In this document: positions 57,979-64,000 of the stretch, piece after piece
Layout of the letters: each line of letters opens with the position of its first letter
How positions within the stretch are numbered: position 1 is the first letter of the stretch
Source of the DNA: PNAI01 sp964575715
Lineage (GTDB): Bacteria > Pseudomonadota > Alphaproteobacteria > Rhizobiales > Xanthobacteraceae
Direction of reading: 5' to 3'
Assembly (NCBI GenBank): GCA_964575715.1
Contig: CAZNSG010000329.1
Location: 13,891 to 77,890, forward strand
DNA length: 64,000 bases
Position numbers and translations under genes: made by a program
The notes under the pieces: generated by a model
Database searches by the model: none
Told to the model about the DNA's origin: nothing
What the model saw: the letters and a program-made list of their open reading frames with translations, nothing else

Positions 57979-58890
57979 TTATTGCTGAGCCCCCATGGGA
58001 ATAAAGGGAAATAAGAATGGCATGGCGGCTGGGGCGGCACGCTGATCATGCGGACGGCGCGCAATGCGCTGCTGGGGTTTTCGTGACCCCTGCGCCTGAC
58101 AATAATTCTCGACGGCGGTTGTGACGGCCGATGCGATGAGAGATTGATGCTCTGGATTTGCCATGAGCAGTTCTTCGTCGCGATTGATGATGGAGCCGGC
58201 CTCAAAAAGTACAGCGGGCATGTTGGTCAACATCAGCACCGCCAGATTGTCGAACCGGTAGACACCGGCCTCGGCGTCGACCAATTGGCGCTGTCGACGG
58301 CCCATGAACTTTTCGACGTAATGCGGGGTGTACTGCAGTTTTTTTGATTTGAGCTGAAGGCCGAGCATCCGGGCGAACGACAGGCTGGTCTTGTATTCGT
58401 TGTTGTCGTTCGAGACAAAAATGGAATGACCTCTGAACCGGTCGCAATAGCGGAGGTTACGGCCCTCGTAGACCCATTTTTCCAAGAATGAATCCGGCAC
58501 GGCGTCGTGGTGGATCGACAGAAACAAGTCGCCCGGCGTGCGCTGGGCATAATTGATGCGCTGAACCAGGCCGGCCATAGCCTTGCCGGGTGTGATCAGC
58601 AGAGTGGTTTTGGAGAATCCGGCCTCCAGCAATTTTTTCTCGATGACTTGGGCGAGGCTTAAATTGAATGTGTATTCGCCAACGCCGCGAGCGCTCAAGG
58701 CGCCGGGTATCTCGGCCGAGTGGCCAACGTCAAGGATCACGCGGAATTGCTCGCGGTCGCAGCTTGCGACGGGCGGTTTATTTTGCGCGAGTTTCGACGA
58801 TTCGCCGCGCGCGGTCTGCAAGGCGCCGAACGCAAACAGCAGCGAAACAGTGAGGAGCGAAGCCGCGCCCGCGTGCCAAGAGTGATTCAT
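57979..58890 (-). CDS. N-acetylmuramoyl-L-alanine amidase (Amidase_3)
   Basis: The 303-residue protein has a signal peptide (MNHSWHAGAASLLTVSLL..., cleavage near 29). Zinc ligands and catalytic residues fit ILDVGHSAEIPGALSARG (His), FNLSLAQVI, LSIHHDAVPDSF (His), and AVLFEAGSIINRDEE (Glu). It cuts peptide from peptidoglycan. The C-terminus is basic and Ala/Pro-rich. It is in opposite orientation to its neighbours and lies between hemE and hemJ, which suggests a secondary insertion into the conserved order. Confidence 0.9.
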   Translation of the reverse strand: MNHSWHAGAASLLTVSLLFAFGALQTARGESSKLAQNKPPVASCDREQFRVILDVGHSAEIPGALSARGVGEYTFNLSLAQVIEKKLLEAGFSKTTLLITPGKAMAGLVQRINYAQRTPGDLFLSIHHDAVPDSFLEKWVYEGRNLRYCDRFRGHSIFVSNDNNEYKTSLSFARMLGLQLKSKKLQYTPHYVEKFMGRRQRQLVDAEAGVYRFDNLAVLMLTNMPAVLFEAGSIINRDEELLMANPEHQSLIASAVTTAVENYCQAQGSRKPQQRIARRPHDQRAAPAAMPFLFPFIPMGAQQ

Positions 58891-59153
58891 TGAATGCGCC
58901 CCGATCGAATGACGACGGTCTCGATGCCTTCGGCCCCAACCATCAGACTACCGAACAATAGCGCTGATCGCCAGCAGAAATGGATAATCATGCAGCGAAG
59001 GTATACGGGAGCATTCACCATGCCGGTTTCGGTGCAATGACGAATTCTTTTGCTGGTACAAGGGCCTGCCCTGCTCTAGGTTTGACCGATCCGGTCAGGT
59101 TTAGGCTATCCGCCGCAGAGATCAGAAAACAACTGATACGCGTGTAGGTTCGC
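58891..59153. other. Gap upstream of hemJ
   Basis: I see no gene, RNA or clear repeat in these 263 bases. Promoters for the divergent amidase and hemJ should lie here. Confidence 0.45.
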
Positions 59154-59576
59154 ATGATTAAGTGGCTCACGGCATTTCATCTCATTGCCGCCATCGCTTG
59201 GATGGCGGGCATGCTCTATCTGCCGCGATTGTTCGTCTATCATTGTGAGGCGGATCCCGGCTCGCGACAGTCGGAAACCTTCAAGCTGATGGAACGGCGG
59301 CTGCTGCGGTTGATCATCAATCCGGCAATGATTGCGACATGGCTGCTCGGATTATGGCTGGCATGGCAAGGCGGGATGTACCGCGCGGGCTGGTTCGAAG
59401 TGAAGTTCGTGCTGTTAGTTGCGCTTGTGGGGGTGCACGGCGTTTTTGTGCGCTGCGTTAAGGATTTCGCCGCCGACCGGAATCGTCACTCTCAAAAATA
59501 CTATCGAGTTCTCAATGAGATACCTACAGTTCTGATGATCGCCATTGTCATCCTGGCGGTGGTCAAGCCGTTCTGA
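59154..59576 (+). CDS. hemJ: Protoporphyrinogen IX oxidase HemJ
   Basis: The 140-residue membrane protein oxidises protoporphyrinogen IX, the penultimate haem step. It has four helices and the HemJ signature: FHLIAAIAWMAGMLYLPRLFVYH, with conserved His residues near 10 and 30, KLMERRLLRLIINPAM and W-F-E-V-K-F-V-L-L, then YRVLNEIPT. It joins hemE of the same pathway after the inserted amidase gene. The start at 59154 gives the canonical MIKWLTAFH. Confidence 0.93.
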   Translation: MIKWLTAFHLIAAIAWMAGMLYLPRLFVYHCEADPGSRQSETFKLMERRLLRLIINPAMIATWLLGLWLAWQGGMYRAGWFEVKFVLLVALVGVHGVFVRCVKDFAADRNRHSQKYYRVLNEIPTVLMIAIVILAVVKPF

Positions 59577-59825
59577 CGTAAACGATCTGATTACGAAATT
59601 AGCGGCTCGCCTCTTGCGAAAGACCGCGCCGTTCCGTATCTTGAACGCATCCCACTGAACGTAGGCGGATGCATTCGAGTCTCGGTCCCGGCATAACCGG
59701 ACCGACCGACGCATCGGGTCAAGGCCCATAATCAGCCCAACCCAAGATCTGCGATTTCCCTTCCCCTCCGTCCGCGTCCGATTTTTTATTAGACGCCGCC
59801 GGTCTTCCCCTCAAGGATACCCCGC

Positions 59826-61091
59826 ATGCGGGAAATGAAGCTGCAAGACCTCAAGTCAAAAACCCCCCCAGAACTGTTGGCCTTTGCCGAGGAACAGAAA
59901 ATCGAGAACGCCAGCACCCTGCGCAAGCAGGAGCTGATGTTCGCGATTCTCAAACAGCTCGCGCAAAAGGAAATCGATATCATCGGTGAAGGTGTGGTCG
60001 AAGTTTTGTCCGACGGTTTTGGTTTTCTGCGCTCGCCGGAAGCCAATTACCTGCCCGGCCCCGACGACATCTACGTCTCGCCTTCGCAAATCCGGCGCTT
60101 TGCGCTGCGCACCGGCGATACGATTGACGGCCATATCCGCAGTCCGAAGGAGGGGGAGCGTTACTTCGCGCTGCTCAAGGTCAATACGATCAACTTCGAG
60201 GACCCCGAAAAGGCGCGCCATAAGATTAACTTCGACAACCTCACTCCGCTCTATCCCGACGCGCGCCTGAAGATGGAATTCGAGGATCCGACCAAGAAAG
60301 ATCTCTCGGCTCGCGTCATCGACATCGTCGCGCCGATCGGCAAGGGACAGCGCGCGCTGATCGTTTCGCCGCCGCGCACCGGCAAAACCGTGCTGTTGCA
60401 GAACATCGCCCACTCGATCACGCACAATCATCCCGAGTGCTACCTGATCGTGCTGCTGATCGACGAGCGGCCGGAAGAAGTCACCGACATGCAGCGTTCG
60501 GTGAAGGGCGAGGTGGTGTCCTCGACCTTCGACGAACCGGCCACGCGCCATGTGGCAGTCGCCGAAATGGTCATCGAGAAAGCCAAGCGGCTGGTCGAGC
60601 ACGGCCGCGACGTGGTGATCCTGCTGGATTCGATCACGCGGCTTGGACGCGCGTACAACACCGTGGTGCCGTCATCCGGCAAGGTGCTCACCGGCGGCGT
60701 CGACGCCAACGCGCTGCAGCGGCCGAAACGTTTCTTCGGGGCCGCGCGCAACATCGAGGAAGGCGGTTCGCTCACCATCATCGCCACCGCGCTCATCGAC
60801 ACCGGCAGCCGCATGGACGAAGTGATCTTCGAGGAATTCAAGGGCACCGGCAACTCGGAGCTCATCCTCGATCGCAAGGTGGCCGACAAGCGCACATTCC
60901 CGGCGATGGATATCACGCGGTCGGGTACGCGCAAGGAGGAGCTGCTGGTGGCGCCCGATCAGCTGAAGAAAATGTACGTGCTGCGCCGAATCCTCAATCC
61001 GATGGGTACGATGGACGCCATCGACTTCCTGCTCGACAAGCTGCGCAACACCAAGAGCAACGGCGAATTCTTCGAGTCGATGAATACGTGA
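59826..61091 (+). CDS. rho: Transcription termination factor Rho
   Basis: The 421-residue hexameric RNA helicase ends transcription. It starts [23 protein letters not shown], has the RNA-binding fold with [21 protein letters not shown], Walker [18 protein letters not shown] (about 178-194), Walker [17 protein letters not shown], and the [24 protein letters not shown] loop. It is a normal member with no insert. A leader of about 250 bases precedes it, with no clear regulatory fold seen. Confidence 0.98.
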   Translation: MREMKLQDLKSKTPPELLAFAEEQKIENASTLRKQELMFAILKQLAQKEIDIIGEGVVEVLSDGFGFLRSPEANYLPGPDDIYVSPSQIRRFALRTGDTIDGHIRSPKEGERYFALLKVNTINFEDPEKARHKINFDNLTPLYPDARLKMEFEDPTKKDLSARVIDIVAPIGKGQRALIVSPPRTGKTVLLQNIAHSITHNHPECYLIVLLIDERPEEVTDMQRSVKGEVVSSTFDEPATRHVAVAEMVIEKAKRLVEHGRDVVILLDSITRLGRAYNTVVPSSGKVLTGGVDANALQRPKRFFGAARNIEEGGSLTIIATALIDTGSRMDEVIFEEFKGTGNSELILDRKVADKRTFPAMDITRSGTRKEELLVAPDQLKKMYVLRRILNPMGTMDAIDFLLDKLRNTKSNGEFFESMNT

Positions 61092-61134
61092 TGCCTGCCT
61101 TCGTTGCCGCTTAGGTTTATCGCTGAGGCGCACT

Positions 61135-61301
61135 TTCCGCCCTCATGCTGAGGAGGCCGCGAAGCGGCCGTCTCGAAGCATGGGGCGGCCCCATCCTTCG
61201 AGACGCGCACACGCAAGTCGGCTATAGCCGACTTGCGCACTTAAGTATGCCGATGTCGGGTAAACCCGACATCGGTGGGCGCTCCTCAGGATGAGGGCGG
61301 T
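61135..61301. repeat. Intergenic palindrome array after rho
   Basis: Between the convergent rho and DUF255 genes the block holds a perfect 26-bp palindrome at 61212-61237, identical in sequence to 36197-36222, a near-perfect one at 61250-61275 (CCGATGTCGGGT...), and CATCCTTCGAGACGC / CTCAGGATGAGG outer arms. It may act as a bidirectional terminator or RNA-stability element. Confidence 0.8.
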
Positions 61302-61334
61302 CGAGTCGTGTTGCATCGCGGCTGAAGCGTGGAT

Positions 61335-63386
<2,052 letters not shown>

Positions 63387-63507
63387 GGTGGCGCAAAATC
63401 GATGCGTTGCCGGGACATTAAATTCGAGGAACGGCAAATACGAAGAACGGCGCGGCGGAGCGCGATCTTGATCGGCGCGCAAGCCAATGCGATCAGCGGC
63501 GGCAAGA

Positions 63508-63834
63508 TCATTTGGAACATCTGCGATCGAGGAAGCCATGGTTCTGCATGCGATACAAACTGACTTCGCGCAGCGTCACGTCTTTTCTGAAGCAGAATGG
63601 CTTGAAGGTTTCGGGAATATCTTTGAGGATTTTGGCGCAACGTGCCGTGTCGCGCGTTCGCTCATCCGCGCAAGCACATGATCCGGCGGCACGCAGGTAA
63701 AGCTTGCGGCATTCCTCAAGGATTTTTCCGACAATCTGCTTGTCGCTGAGGGTCGTGTCGATTTGTTGAGCCTGGGCCAATGCTGCGAATAGCACGTTAG
63801 CGAGCACGAGCGCGCATAGCATGATACGGAACAT
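63508..63834 (-). CDS. Small secreted Cys-rich protein
   Basis: The 108-residue protein has a signal peptide ([19 protein letters not shown], cleavage after AQA) and a mature part with seven cysteines, among them [27 protein letters not shown] and PFCFRKDVT and the final RRCSK. Disulfides in the periplasm are likely. The function is unknown. ATG 63834 is preferred over the upstream one, which reads through the IS end. An IS630-type element inserted only 26 bases upstream of its start may have cut its promoter. Confidence 0.65.
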   Translation of the reverse strand: MFRIMLCALVLANVLFAALAQAQQIDTTLSDKQIVGKILEECRKLYLRAAGSCACADERTRDTARCAKILKDIPETFKPFCFRKDVTLREVSLYRMQNHGFLDRRCSK

Positions 63835-63860
63835 TGCATTCTTGCCTTTCTCTTGTCCTC

Positions 63861-64000
63861 TAGTGGCCTGAATCATTCAAAGTGAAGGGTAAAGGTGCTT
63901 TAGCTTAATGCGAGCATCCTGAGATGTGAACTGCCAATCGGCTTTGGCGTGATGCTTGTTGCGATGTTTTTCCCAAGCGGCGATTTCCCTGATCAAGAGC
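63861..64000 (-). mobile_element. IS630-type element, right part cut by the window edge
   Basis: The inner part (63877-64000) reads on the minus strand as the last 40 residues of an IS630-family DDE transposase, with AAWEKHRNKHHAKADWQF, then TSQDARIKLKHLYPSL and TGA. The probable end, TAGTGGCCTGAATCATTC, starts at 63861 with the TA used as target by this family. The transposase start and left end lie outside the window. Confidence 0.75.
63877..64000 (-). CDS. IS630-family transposase (C-terminal part only)
   Basis: This is the open C-terminus of a transposase of the IS630 DDE type. Forty codons plus a stop are visible; the ending KLKHLYPSL is characteristic of the family. The catalytic triad lies beyond the window edge. 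Active or not cannot be told. Confidence 0.72.
   Translation of the reverse strand, partial: LLIREIAAWEKHRNKHHAKADWQFTSQDARIKLKHLYPSL

Noticed and set aside
59577..59825. A riboswitch or attenuator in the rho leader
   Set aside because: A short GGTCC/GGACC stem can be drawn, but nothing matches a known riboswitch and no uridine run follows.

Overview
The window looks like chromosomal DNA of an alphaproteobacterium of the order Hyphomicrobiales (Rhizobiales), probably near Bradyrhizobium or Xanthobacteraceae-type genera. The basis is the GC-rich coding style, the protein families (DUF2585, DUF2628, Tim44-like, HemJ, PpsR-type kinase, HrcA/GrpE/DnaKJ), an alphaproteobacterial heat-shock promoter, and a ppsR / AT-rich gap / hemE arrangement that marks the chromosome origin in several alphaproteobacteria. 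I could not run a database search, so family calls rest on motifs read by eye.

Bases 1-7.5 k hold the most interesting region. A five-gene minus-strand operon encodes a DUF2282 bufferin-like precursor peptide, a DUF692 (MNIO) enzyme, its DUF2063 partner, a type II NADH dehydrogenase and a LysR regulator. It is flanked by two CxxC peroxiredoxin-like genes and a secreted cupin gene. Four promoter regions here carry the same LysR-type palindrome, ATAG-N7-CTAT: upstream of the cupin gene, of each peroxiredoxin gene and of the bufferin operon. I read this as one stress or metal regulon controlled by the LysR gene inside it.

Bases 7.7-14.7 k carry a large membrane protein, a Tat-exported sulfite-oxidase/MsrP-fold molybdoenzyme with its own cytochrome b, a PRC-barrel protein, and a DUF2064 transferase / radical SAM-SPASM / GT2 glycosyltransferase set of unknown product. 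Bases 14.7-33.9 k are mostly housekeeping: gpmA, dapB, pyrF, a phospholipid methyltransferase, dnaJ, dnaK, grpE, hrcA, an amidohydrolase facing a Bug-type receptor, rph-rdgB-hemW, an LpoA-like lipoprotein, rsmI-yraN and gshB. Bases 33.9-36.4 k look disturbed: an AT-richer HTH-GrlR gene lies beside a UbiD-family gene that lacks its N-terminus, followed by palindromic repeats.

Bases 36.4-56.6 k carry a hybrid histidine kinase, an OlsB-like acyltransferase, coaA with hisE-hisF-hisA-hisH-hisB, hslV...hslU, Smr, mltA, a Tim44-like protein, secB, dnaQ, coaE, maf and ppsR. The ppsR-hemE gap (about 56.57-56.94 k) has DnaA-box-like and GANTC sites and is the likely oriC. Genes directly on either side read away from it. 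To its right are hemE, an amidase, hemJ, rho, a DUF255 thioredoxin-domain protein, a small Cys-rich secreted protein and the end of an IS630-type element cut by the window edge.

Intergenic space is rich in palindromic repeats of several families, including two TA-flanked MITE-like elements whose ends resemble the IS630-type end. One repeat block has duplicated the start of hisA, and another repeat sequence seems to form the N-terminus of hemW.
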